Assembly (NCBI RefSeq): GCF_036884655.1
Contig: NC_088344.1
Span: 33,189,001-33,253,000 of the forward strand
Reading direction: 5' to 3'
DNA from: Musa acuminata AAA Group
Taxonomy: Eukaryota > Streptophyta > Magnoliopsida > Zingiberales > Musaceae
DNA length: 64,000 nucleotides
In this document: positions 53,317 through 64,000 of the stretch, one piece after another
Layout of the letters: every line of letters starts with the position of its first letter
How positions within the stretch are numbered: the first letter of the stretch is position 1
The notes under the pieces: generated by a model
What the model saw: the letters and a program-made list of their open reading frames with translations, nothing else
Databases searched by the model: none
What the model was told of the DNA's origin: nothing
Position numbers and translations under genes: made by a program

Positions 53317-56300
53317 TTAGGGCTTTTCAGGACTTCCTTTCCACAGCTTCTTCCTTATTATTAGAACCCTTTCTTCGCGCATCGAAAGAGCATCGACCTT
53401 TGGCTCCACGTCTGATATCCAATGATCCCATCTCAAGGCTGTCAAGAACCTCTTGATGTAATTGATCATGGGAACTTTGTCCCTGATGATTGCAAACCCC
53501 AGCGGTCGCAGCATTCTGTCCATCTCGATGAGCAAATCCTCCACGCTACATCCCTGCTTCTCTACTTCGGACATTAAGAGCCAAGCATGAAGAAGATCAT
53601 AGGTACGTGGATAAGTAGAGAATGATTCACACCTGCAATAATAAGAATTCATATGAACAGGTCCTTTGAGATCATGAGATTTAAGATGCTATCCATGCAT
53701 CAGAAAAACTAATCTGGAATACATTAACCACGACTATTGTAGCATAGTATTTCAATAAGGAGTCAAGAGCACCTATAGATTCTACAAATAGTTCAGCAGT
53801 ATTGGCTTGTATATGTCTTACATAGCCTGTGTATATTGGTCAAGACAGTTGCAAAAATAGCAGATAAACAATAAAAAGAGAACCTTACAAACTAAGATTG
53901 GCTATTGTAAATAAATCAAGATAAGATATATGTTAACAAATACAGCTGAAGCTTTGTAATTTTTGTCAGCTTAAACCACATAAGAACATATTAATTTACC
54001 TTCTGCAAAAATTAAAAGCAAACATAAATATTAAGATTCTAATAATTAATTGATTTAATTCTGAATTATTGTAAATTTGGTGCAACTGTTCAATCCTGCA
54101 AGTTGATTTGTTCATCGTCTTACTACTCCAAACTTCCAAATCAGGGAAGCTGCATTATTTCTAACCTGTGATGAGAAGTTTGTAAAACAGAGGATAAAAT
54201 AATTACAAATATGTGGCCAGCTGATGTGCTAAACACTGAAATCATAAATGGCATATTCTGAACTTGTTCAGCAGTCTTGTTCCTACATTTATGACTAAGA
54301 AAAAGTAAATAGTGAAGACATTGCCACAGCAAGATAGTAAAACAATAAATTTGTATACAAACCAGTCATGAAGAGTTCCTATTAAACCTCGATCGTAGAT
54401 GATCTTCAATTTGCTTGACTCATTGACCGGAACAACATTCATCACCCACACATGTTTGTTCACAAGAGATGCTGCAAACCCACCAAAGTTTGCCGTCATA
54501 TCCATTATGTTTCTGAAAGAATCTTGTTGTATCTCAGGTTTCATCTGCTTCCAATATTCTAGCACTCTCCAGTTCCATACTTCCTGCATTGCATGATTGA
54601 AGTATCAGAAAGTGAAAGATGAAGCTCATGAGCAAATTCAAAAGAGCTGGCTATCACAATGCCACTTAATCATGTTGAAACCTACAGTGTCTTCATTGTA
54701 CTTTTCATCACTGATGCCAACTTCTTCTAACCGAGGAGATGGTGTTACAAGCCTTTGTGGCCAAGAAACCAGTTTGCCTTTTGCACTGCTCACTCCTGCT
54801 TTCAGACAAAAAAAAGCAATATTTAAGGGCATGATTATAAACTGTTATTAAATTAAGATAGCAGACAAAAATGAAGGCATTCAAGCAATCCAGCTGGATA
54901 TTAATGCATGTTGACAAAAAATGAGTTAACTAACAAGTGTGCAATCTACATGGATACCAACATGTTAACAAACACCAGTGAGCTGATGAATTTTGAAATG
55001 AACATCTGAGTAATTTTAGTTGCCGTAATGGCTAAATTAGCAAGAACAAACCCAGGTACATCATTGATCCGAGTACTAGTGGGTGGATGACAATTGATAA
55101 TCCATTTAAATGATCTATCATCCAATTATGACCCTTGGAGCTATTATTACAAAGAAATAATGGATTTCCCTACTACTTCCTTAGAACATGGCAAGCAGAG
55201 ACTGATCAATGGCCATAAATGCAACTTTATCAGACAGAGGGATTAACAGTGCCTACAGCTCCATTTGATGTATAATGGACGTAACATGCAGACATTTTCC
55301 AACTAACAAGATTGTTGAGGAACTTTAAGTGACTTTCTTTTTTCTTGTGCATCCTTGGCATTTCCATGTCTAACAATTTACCTGTTAAATCATATTAAAA
55401 TCCAAAAGCTAACATAGTACAGTGACGGAAGTATTCTTATTACAACAAGAATAAATAATTGATGTTACCAAATTGGACAATACCTAATGAATAAAAGTGA
55501 TGTTTAAGTGATTAAATTACTTGTTAGGTAAATCTACATACTAAAATTTACTTACTCTTTGAGTAAGGTGTAATGCATGCCTTCATAGACACATTCCAAG
55601 CAGCATCAGGGTCCTCATCAGAACTGCATAATGACGGAAGAGTGCCAGGGTTTCGTCTCATGTAACACCCATTGGTCAAAGGTTTAACCCAAATCACAGT
55701 CTGATTTCTCTTTGAAGCTACCTTCCAGCACATCCTACGAACAAGATCGCTCATCGCATTCCATATCCTCCTATTCTTCTCATCAGTGGCATAAGCCTCA
55801 GGAGAAGAGTAAACAAAGTATCCTCCAGGCCTCAGCACCCTGTCCAATTCAAGCAATAGAATTCCATCTCTCTGAAGCCAATCAATCCTACACCGTGAAC
55901 AGTGTGCTAACTCAAACGAACGGCTGGGGTAAGGCAGCCTTTTGGTCCCCAACACGCCAAGAGTGGATGGAATTCCCCTCTCGAGAGCAAACTGTATCTG
56001 GTTCTCATGGACATCATTAGGGGCGAGAGACATTGCAATTATGTTATGAATCAAAAGGTATGCCCCAAAGCTAGCAACACCACAGCCCACATCCAGGACA
56101 GTCCGAATGTTCCCACCATCACTAAGGTTATCATTCCGAAATTTGAGCATCTAGATTGGAACAAAAGATAGAAAAAGGCTGGCATTTAAAGTGAAATTAC
56201 AAAAGGGAAAAAGAAGTCCTAGCACAAAAAAGGAGTAAACTTTGCACCATCTCAAGTCATCTAAAACCTGTGCAATGTGGATGATGTACTTATCAGCTCC

Positions 56301-57779
56301 TGCATGAAAGTGTGTTCCGCCACCAGGGAAATTGATCTTGTCACCATTGACGACCATCCACCTCTGGTCAGACTTCTCCTCGGCAAGATGTGTATGGGGA
56401 ATGTTTGCCTTCCACACCTGATCCCGGCTTGCAGGCCAGCTTATTGGAACCTGTAACACATGAATTGCTCATCGACAACAAAAATCACCCTAACAAAATA
56501 TTATCTAGCAAGAATGGTTCGATCTCAAGAGTGGGAAAACTGTTTGTGGCAGCCACAGTGATGTAGGCCAATTCGGCAGCTTTTTGTTCAATTTCTCATG
56601 GACTAAAATTCTCACCAGTATGAGCCAAGGGATTTCTTTTAATATGAAATGGATATTTCCATATCTTTACTTTCCGCATATTTCTGACTCATATTTATAA
56701 AATGATCGTGGCATTATGTGACATAAATTTTCACAGTGAGTGGTTTAGTGTATGGTTCGCCTTATCAGCCCATACCAATGTATTGATCGGCCATTGGAAC
56801 GGTATATACCAATTCGTACCAACATACTAACACATGATACAACGGAGCATACTGACATATCGATATGTACCGCCTATATTGGTCCCCTTGTTGGATCAGT
56901 ATATACCACTCCCGTACACCATGGTACGGTAAACCTTTATTCAGTGACTAATATATTTCTGTGTTTAATAGGTCCCACAGAGAAGGAACCTTCCCTGTAA
57001 TACCACATTAGCTTCTTTCCATTCTAACAGTACAGGTTTTGCATAAGATCCAAAGAGGAAACAAGTTAAATGAAACTAAACCAAAGAATTGGTCAGCAAT
57101 CCCTATTGACATGTACCAAGTATTTGCAGTACAATCTTGGCATCTATCATAGATCTGCAAACGAGCATTCTTGCCATCTAATTGCAGAACGGGTAAAGGA
57201 CACTAACCTTGTAACCAACGGGAGGAGGAATGAGGCAATTGAATCGGCGGCCGGCTGGCGGGCAGTGGCGCTCATAGTGCTCCATCAAGGTCAAATTCAC
57301 CCTCAGCTTGAGCTGGTAGATGAGACTCCGATCCAAGCATGGAATCAACTCGGATAACCTCATGTCGCAGACCTAAAATATTTCCGCTCGTGACCACCAG
57401 AGAAGAACCATCAAAACACCAACTTTATCAACTAAACACAACCAAGAAGCCAACTTCATCGAGGAAAAAGCATCAAAACACTTTACCATAATCCGGCGAT
57501 CGAAAGAGAGCTTACAGGAAGCGACTTGACGACGAGGTTGGCGGACTCTCCATATAGAGAAGAGGGAGCGCCGGGGAAGAGCTCCACATCGTCGAACATC
57601 CGGGAGCCGCCGTCGGCGTCGGTTCCATCGCTCGCGCCGCGGCGGGGTAGGCCGGGGGCGAACGAGGTGCCGTAGTAGAGGCAGAGGATGCTGAGGGCGA
57701 GAATGAATGCCACAAGGAGGGAAGAGAATATCTTTCTACCGAGGACAACCTCCATGTTCGTCATCTCTCTCGCCCTCAT
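53317..57779 (-). CDS. PMT9: Probable Golgi methyltransferase PMT9
   Basis: Seven exons, 57779-57516, 57372-57208, 56450-56268, 56150-55556, 54795-54686, 54583-54363 and 53632-53317, join in phase to 617 aa, near the 612 aa of Arabidopsis PMT9. It is a type II membrane protein: short cytosolic tail, signal anchor at about 17-36 (IFSSLLVAFILALSILCLYY) followed by GTSFAPG, which is specific to PMT9. The DUF248/Methyltransf_29 domain shows IPCLDRSLIYQLKL, ERHCPP, VPPPVGYK-like IPPPVGYK, WMVVNGDKINFPGGGTHF, the SAM-binding motif TVLDVGCGVASFGAYL (221-236), and the second half NIMDMTANFGGFAASL and IIYDRGLIGTLHDWCE. The family is placed in the Golgi with a proposed role in pectin (homogalacturonan) methylesterification. 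The ATG at 57779 was chosen. Met codons at 57764 and 57755 are alternatives. Intron 2 contains a diverged MITE. Confidence 0.94.
56753..56935. mobile_element. Diverged relative of the 14.6-kb MITE in PMT9 intron 2
   Basis: A stretch rich in GGTA/TACC words starts GGTTCGCCTTATCAGCCCATACCA and ends CCATGGTACGGTAAACC, so its ends are imperfect inverted repeats resembling GGTCCGCCATACCG…CGGTACGGCAGACC of the intact element. The interior (GGTATATACC, CGTACCAACATAC) has the same composition style. No clean target duplication was found. It is shorter and older. Confidence 0.5.
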
Positions 57780-57985
57780 CCCCCCTCCCACTCACTCGCA
57801 GAAATACTTAAAGGGGTTAGGCAAGTGGCCACTGAGACTACAAGAAAAGGCGTGAGAGGCAGAGCCGAGAAATAAATTGGCATCGACATGGTGGTGCGAA
57901 CGCGGAAAACGAGAGACAGAGAGAGAGAGAGACAGAGATGAAGCAGGTCACCGTTCGAGATGGCACCGAAAGGTGTGGTCGAGGG

Positions 57986-57993
57986 TATATATA
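57986..57993 (-). promoter_or_regulatory. TATA box of PMT9
   Basis: The minus strand reads GGTATATATACC, 207 bp before the start codon. A GA/CT-rich leader follows (AGAGAGAGAGAG near 57920). Confidence 0.6.
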
Positions 57994-58943
57994 CCGAAGG
58001 TGGAAATCTTCATCCCTGTGTTGCTTTAAGATTCGTGAACATTAGCTTATTTAATTTATTTTAATTATTCTATGAAAGATATGAATAAAAAAATATATTC
58101 TATGAAAGAAAGATATGAATAAGAAAGTTTATTTTAATGATATGATTATCTTATTATTATTATTATTTAATTTTTAATACTTCAAAATGGATTTATTATC
58201 TAAACGCCAAGATTCTTTTCTAGTGTTCGAAAGTCTCCGAAAAGTCAACGCCGGACCCCGCATGTGCACTGCACGTGCCCTCTCACCCATATATTTTCCC
58301 CCTTTTTTTATTTCTTAATTATGACCCTACTTTAGTGTTATTGACACCATGGCTCCACCACATGGGCCACCACATGGGGCCCGCATTTACAAGCAGTATG
58401 AAGACAGTGAGTCGCGACTGGTCGGAGACACGAGGTAGGAAAATGACCACTGTTGGCGTGAATCCACCGCGAGGTCACGTGCCCAAGTCTTAGCCGCCCT
58501 CTTGCCTCCTTTCTCCAGCTACATCCAATCAAACACCGGGTCGAGTTCTTCACCAACCAAAATCTGCCATCTGTATGTTTGTTTACTGGGTCCAACTTTT
58601 CGTCGACGCCTCCAGCTTCGGTCTCGCCGGCCTGGGTACCGGCTTCCGGAAACAAAATCACGGGTGGAAGTACCCTTCGCTATGATTGGTTTCTAGTTAA
58701 GGGTCCCACTGTTTCCTCCTATAACACGGCAGTTAGAAAATGGGTACTCGTTTATCTCGGCGATCAGGTAGCGGCCCAATCGCCGCCACAAAACACCGCT
58801 CGATTACCAATATACTACTTGCACAGGTCAAGTCTTCCAAGAAAACCTGTGTCTCTCGATCTCACCTCAATTCACGTATATCTTGCGGAGATTGGGCGAT
58901 CGAGGTGTTGCATCCGGCCTCGGATGAAGACTACGTTTTCTCG
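57994..58943. other. Shared upstream region of PMT9 and the CRCK3-like gene
   Basis: Divergent promoter region. An AT-rich block lies at 58040-58200 and GC-richer leader-like DNA from 58550. An open frame from an ATG at 58740 runs in phase into the CRCK3-like start at 58944 and could extend it, but the signal peptide begins at 58944. Confidence 0.45.
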
Positions 58944-61900
58944 ATGGATTGTGGTGCGTATGCCTCGCTGATGTCTGGCTTCCTGCTGGGTTTGTCGGTC
59001 TTGGCACAGTTGCATCTCAGCTCCGTCGCCGGGTCGGCTTTGACCGTCCACAAGGAGTGCGGATCTGCTGGGATTTGGTATTCGTGGTCGCCGGACGGGT
59101 ATGAGTTCTTTGTAGGTCGGAAGAAGGTGGACGATTCTGTTTCTTTGTGCCAAGAGTTGGTATCGTACTTCGCGAGCGGGTGTTCGGTTTGTAAGTCTCA
59201 TGCGAAGGAATGGGAAAGGCTCGGCAAGGACTACTGCGGCCTGGACTTGCCAGTCTTTGCCGTCGAGGAGAGTGATGCGTGTTCCTCGGGTAATTCTTCT
59301 CCTTTTCTGGTGCTTATGCATAGAGATTGTGTAGAATTAAGTAGAATCGGAAATAGTTTCTTCATGAAATCTGTGCTGCTCGGAGAATTGGTCTTCTAGG
59401 TTTTTAATTCTGTTGGAAACCTTTTACAGTAGGTTTTGCTAGTCTCTTCTCGGGGAATAATTAGTTACTTATAATTTAATAAAATTGAGTTTCAAGTATA
59501 AACAAAGTTACTTATAATAATTTATTCATGGAGTTAAATACTGAGAACAACTTATGAAAATCAAGTATTTATGATAGAAGGTGCAATTTGATTGTTGGAC
59601 TTTTTATAATGAGGAAGGATTTCTGGATGCATGTGAATGAAAATTCTTCATACTCTTCTTCTGTCCTAATCTAAGACACTTTTCATATTATTGGCTGTTT
59701 ATCATTAGAGTGAACTCCATCTTACAACTTCGATTTATAGAAATCTCGCTTGGGTTAGAGTATAGTAGCATGTTTTATCTAATATCTAGTGATAGATGCA
59801 TACTGAAGTTGAAAGCTAAGAGGACAATCTAGGAACCTAGTTAACGGATCAATTCATCTAGTGATTGCCAAGATAACGAAATATGATTAGAGGACTGCTG
59901 AATGCCAATAGGACCTCACAAAATTGTGTAATAGATGGTCTATTTGGGGAATGCAAATTAGTGAGGGAATGCAAATTAGCAACCTACATATTCTATAGGT
60001 AAGGTTTTCCTCTTCTATGCTATAATTGTTGTAGAGTTTTAACAAATTCATCACATAACATTATTGCTGAATCAATCATCTTGATAACTTTAAGATATCC
60101 TATCCATTCGCAAAAGTTGGATTTGATAGTAGTCATGAATGAGATATTACTTAGCTTACTAATATTGTCACAGAAATCCCTTCAATAATACTTTAAAAGT
60201 TTAATATTGAAATAAAAACTTGAATAAACTTATTGCATCTTGTGACGATGTAGTTGGGTGCTGTTTGTTGTTCATGATTTTTCTAACAAAGTTTATTGCT
60301 GACTTTATGTTCTTAATGCAACCTCCCTCTCCTTTCTCTATTTCGGGATTAGAGTAGCACCTTTATGCATCTAATCCAAAGTTGGGACAAAGTCCACTAG
60401 TTCTCCCTTCATCCAAGACTGATGGGTCTGATCAAATCAGAAACATATGACATAAGCATCACTCATGATGATATTGCAGTGTGTAGATTTTAGATTAGAG
60501 AGCGACCTTTAATGTTTCCACATCAAAGTAAGATCTCTCAAAGGCAATATGATCAACTTGACAAGTAATACACTGACCTTCCATATGTTGGTGTACCTAA
60601 CTATAGCTAGTTCTAATAATACACACTTTTAATCTAAATAATATGATAAAGAGAGGAGCAACAGTTATTATCTTTTAACAGGCCTGTCGACAAATCGGAT
60701 AAGCACAGTATATATCCCTTCTCTGATGGCTAATTATCAAGCTTAGAAGGCATTGGATCTGAGCCATAAATAGACAACAAATAGCACAAAAAGTATACTG
60801 GAGATCATGAGGTGAAGGCACTGTAAGAAACCTGGAACATGTTTCTAAATACTAAAGATATCATCACAGCAGTGCCTAATACTGAAGAATAAAGCTGGTT
60901 CTTAGAATGAACCCCAGGGACAATAGACCAGCAAGAGATGTGCACTACCTATCTATAACTCTGAGTTATGTACTGTAAGGAGGTACTCATCATTTTCTAG
61001 AGACTTATTCATGGGAGATAGAGATGCTTCATCAGTTCTTTGAGATGCTTAAGTCTAAATTTTTACATTGGGTGGGCAATTTAATACAGTTGCTCATAGT
61101 AACTTTGGTAAGAGATCTAGTGGAGATCCTATAATAACCATTTCCATCTTGGAGATTTTTTCAGTGATTTTCATTTAAAAGATGAAGGTAATAATCCAGC
61201 ATTAGCAAACGACATCAATCCTAGGTAATCCATCTTAGAGGGCTGACTATGTTGCTTTACATCTTCACAAGACACAACTAGTTGCCATAGTCTGGCCTTG
61301 TTAAGATGATAACTAGATCTGGAGATTTATATGTTTCACACTCCAAATAGTGTCATAAATATTTGCATGTAGTGAATGTGTGTCCCACTTTAAGGAGAGT
61401 ACTTTACACAGTGAAACCAGTGTATCTGTGGAATGAGAAAACCACACAACTAAAATTATATGACTATTTGATAGCAGGTAGTCATGGAGATTGGGTAATA
61501 GACAAAGGAATCTTATTTGACCGTATCTGTGAAGGAATTTTATTTGTAGTACCTCATTGATGCCTCGTTGTAGGCAGGATTACATAATAGTGTTTACTGA
61601 AGAAATTGCATGCTTTAACATAAAAGAATATTGATAAAATCCATGAAGGTTGGAAGTATATTTAGAGGAGGCATTTTACATGGGTCTTTCTTAATTTGAA
61701 AAAAAAACTGAATAATTTGGGGATCCTTGTTACCAATAAATTTCATATTTTTATTATTCCACTGGTCGAGTGTTTTTTTTTTATATTAGGTGCATTTTCT
61801 ACTTCATGCTGAAACTATAATTTCAGTACATTAGCCTCTTCTAAACACTTGTCATGCGCTTGGTTTATGAAATTAGACCTTTCCTGGTTAATACAGAGTT

Positions 61901-63618
61901 TAAAAATTCAACATAATTTTGGTAATCTGTATTAGCTTATCTTAATTTGGATTTGTAGTGGACCTGCTAAGATTAGAAGGGAGAGAATTTCTGCAACCAT
62001 CGTCAGATGCCGTCACTGTTGATGAGCTAAAGCGAAAGAAGGAGCAACAATATATTTTAAGTGCAGCGCCTGATAATGTTATGTTAACCATTTCAGGAGC
62101 TTTGTTTTTCTGCTGCAGTTTACTTTGTCCTTGTCTTCGTTCAAAACGCAAGGACATTAGTGAGGATCCTGTTCTTGGTGGAGATTCGGGATCATGTAAG
62201 AAAAATAAGTCAGTCTTTTTCGTTAATAAAAGTTACACAGAGATAATTGTGTTCATTAATAAAGCAAGCCAAAGAATTTTTTTTTCTGTTGCAGTGGATT
62301 CTTTTGCATTAAGATCAAATTCAGAAAGGATACCAGGAACTCCACTGAGAGTACCCCCTAGTCCATCTCGGTTTTCATTGTCTCCACAACCAAGTAAAGT
62401 TGAGCCATCACATCTCAGCCTCAGTGAGATCGTCAAACTTACTCATAATTTCTCACCTTCTCAAGTTATAGGCAAAGGTGGTTTTGGAACTGTCTATAAG
62501 GCTGAGTTGCCCGACAGGCAGGTTATTGCTATTAAGCGAGCAAAGAAGGTAATCTTAAATTTTAATCCAACTGAAGAACTTGTATATGCTCATTATTGTA
62601 TGCATGCTAGTCACATTTATAACAGTACATATAAGTATATAACCATATCGTGTGATACTTATATGGTTAGATTTGGAGTAACTTTTCTTAACATATTATC
62701 AGGTTCGTTCTTGCAACCAGTCAGGAGTAGCTCTCGTCTATCAAACGACATATATAATGTAACTGTTTTGCTAATATAATGTATTTAAACATTATGTGAT
62801 GAAATGATTATGTAACTATTTCTGGGTGAAGCAGCATCTACTAAAAACATTTACTCTTACCACCATAATGCATTTATGCCAAATATATACTTACCTTCTA
62901 TAATTTGCTTAAAATCAGATGTTTCTTTCGGTTGATGCATTATAAATTCATCTGTCTTTTGTTACAATGCCAAAAGACTAGTATCATCTTATTTAAAATT
63001 TAGTTTCTATTTTGTGTTTCTATGTGTAACTATTAGTTTAAGTATTCAATATTCTTTATATTGTTAAGAGTCAGATATGTTTCCTACTGTTGGTTGCTAA
63101 AATTTCCCTTATATTGCCAATTCCTTGTCTATGCAACAACTAATTCAAAGTTGTACTGTAAACCACATGTTAATGCAAGTTAACATGTAGTCAATGTTGT
63201 TATATGAGATGCTGTTTGAGATTACCTTAATTTACAATTTCTCAAGGGACATGGCTATGCTCTTTACACTTCGTATTTTTGACAGGAACATATTGCTGTT
63301 TTACAAGCCGAGTTTAGAAATGAAGTTGAACTCCTCACCAAAATCGAACACAGAAATTTGGTCAGGTTACTCGGTTACACTCATAATGGAAATGAACGGA
63401 TTATCATTACTGAGTATGTTCCTAATGGTACTTTAAGAGACCATTTGGATGGTAAGATGCATATTAATAGTCAGTAAACAATACATAGATTATCCTAAAG
63501 TTACCACATATTTTAATTGATTTGGCAGGTAAGTATGGGAAGATTTTGGATTTCAGTCAGCGGCTAGAAATAGCCATTGATGTTGCTCATGGGTTGACTT
63601 ATCTTCATATATATGCAG
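58944..63618 (+). CDS. CRCK3: CRCK3-like calmodulin-binding receptor-like kinase (5' part)
   Basis: Five exons are visible: 58944-59289, 61959-62195, 62295-62548, 63286-63451 and 63539-63618 (exon 5 may begin at 63529, which keeps the phase with exon 4). They encode about 364 aa before the right edge cuts the gene. A signal peptide ([20 protein letters not shown]) precedes a small Cys-containing ectodomain ([33 protein letters not shown]). A membrane helix follows ([19 protein letters not shown], about 157-175). The kinase domain begins with [20 protein letters not shown], Lys275 in AIKRAKK, then [29 protein letters not shown] and [18 protein letters not shown] and DFG lie beyond the window. 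The pattern [10 protein letters not shown]…LSLSEI and the kinase wording match the CRCK family, nearest CRCK3, whose Arabidopsis protein is monitored by the immune receptor SUMM2. Intron 1 (59290-61958) is 2.7 kb with no identified gene. Confidence 0.88.
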
Positions 63619-64000
63619 GTGAGACCTACTCTCTCATATACATATCTTCCTGTTAGATTTTTGCTTGCCATCCATGAGATATGCCTTCTCTTTTTCTTTC
63701 TCTTATTTCTACCAAAGAAGACTGATTGCTAACTTGACCATTAGATTCCCCTTAAGGCTTCTTTTCACTTATTTATTGTTACATCCCTAATAAATTTACA
63801 GAAAGGCATTTTGCCTTACATCCATTCTTAGACTGGAAAAAGTCACATACTTGTGTTGTTATCTATAGTAATGCTTGTGGCTATGCACCTTCAGATACCT
63901 AAATATTGCCAAGTATGTGAATCACGGATATTTAAAAAATTTTGCCTTTGTGTCGTATTGGTGGCCAATATTGGACACCACCTGTTGTTTGTCAGTACTA

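Overview
This window is plant nuclear DNA, most likely from a monocot. Exons with GC-rich third positions (the receptor kinase at 5.0-7.6 kb, the ERF at 32.5 kb) sit in AT-rich intergenic DNA, genes are split by GT-AG introns, and decayed copia LTR retrotransposons and MITEs are common. The repeat flavour (TACCGTACCG-rich MITEs, moderately short introns) suggests a Zingiberales/Musa-like genome. That is inference from pattern memory and was not tested.

Layout. 0-3.3 kb is AT-rich, with a possible gypsy LTR fragment and possibly the first exon of an unidentified minus-strand gene. 5.0-7.6 kb (+) is an intronless CrRLK1L receptor kinase of the ERULUS/CAP1 type. 9.3-11.8 kb (-) is a chitinase-like protein 1 gene whose first intron carries eight copies of a 120-bp minisatellite. 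13.1-17.3 kb (-) is a DUF455 ferritin-like protein gene with a complete hAT-like MITE in an intron. 18.3-22.0 kb (-) is a leucine-rich-repeat receptor pseudokinase. 23.4-30.0 kb is a very AT-rich, decayed minus-strand copia element with both LTRs. 32.5-33.0 kb (+) is a DREB-type ERF with a C-terminal EAR motif. 35.4-35.6 kb (-) is a truncated caffeoyl-CoA O-methyltransferase pseudogene that keeps a promoter-like TATA box. 36.6-41.6 kb (-) is a six-exon SPATULA/ALCATRAZ-like bHLH gene with a copia relic in one intron. 43.3-46.5 kb (-) is a tiny four-exon TMA7 gene. 48.8-49.1 kb (+) is a serine-rich small protein gene. 50.1-52.1 kb may hold a small spliced gene with a solo LTR in its intron. 53.3-57.8 kb (-) is the seven-exon Golgi methyltransferase PMT9. 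58.9 kb to the right edge (+) is a CRCK3-like receptor-like kinase, truncated by the window.

There is no operon-like organisation. Several genes share a cell-wall/cell-surface theme (ERULUS, CTL1, PMT9 and the CCoAOMT remnant act in wall growth, cellulose, pectin and lignin), but this is probably coincidence. PMT9 and CRCK3 are divergently transcribed from about 1.2 kb of shared upstream DNA. Exon boundaries were placed by hand from GT/AG signals, reading phase and remembered family sequence. I found no obviously new multi-gene system. The most unusual items are a MITE carrying a palindrome of two mitosis-specific MYB3R-type sites, a long minisatellite inside the CTL1 intron, and the promoter-bearing CCoAOMT remnant.
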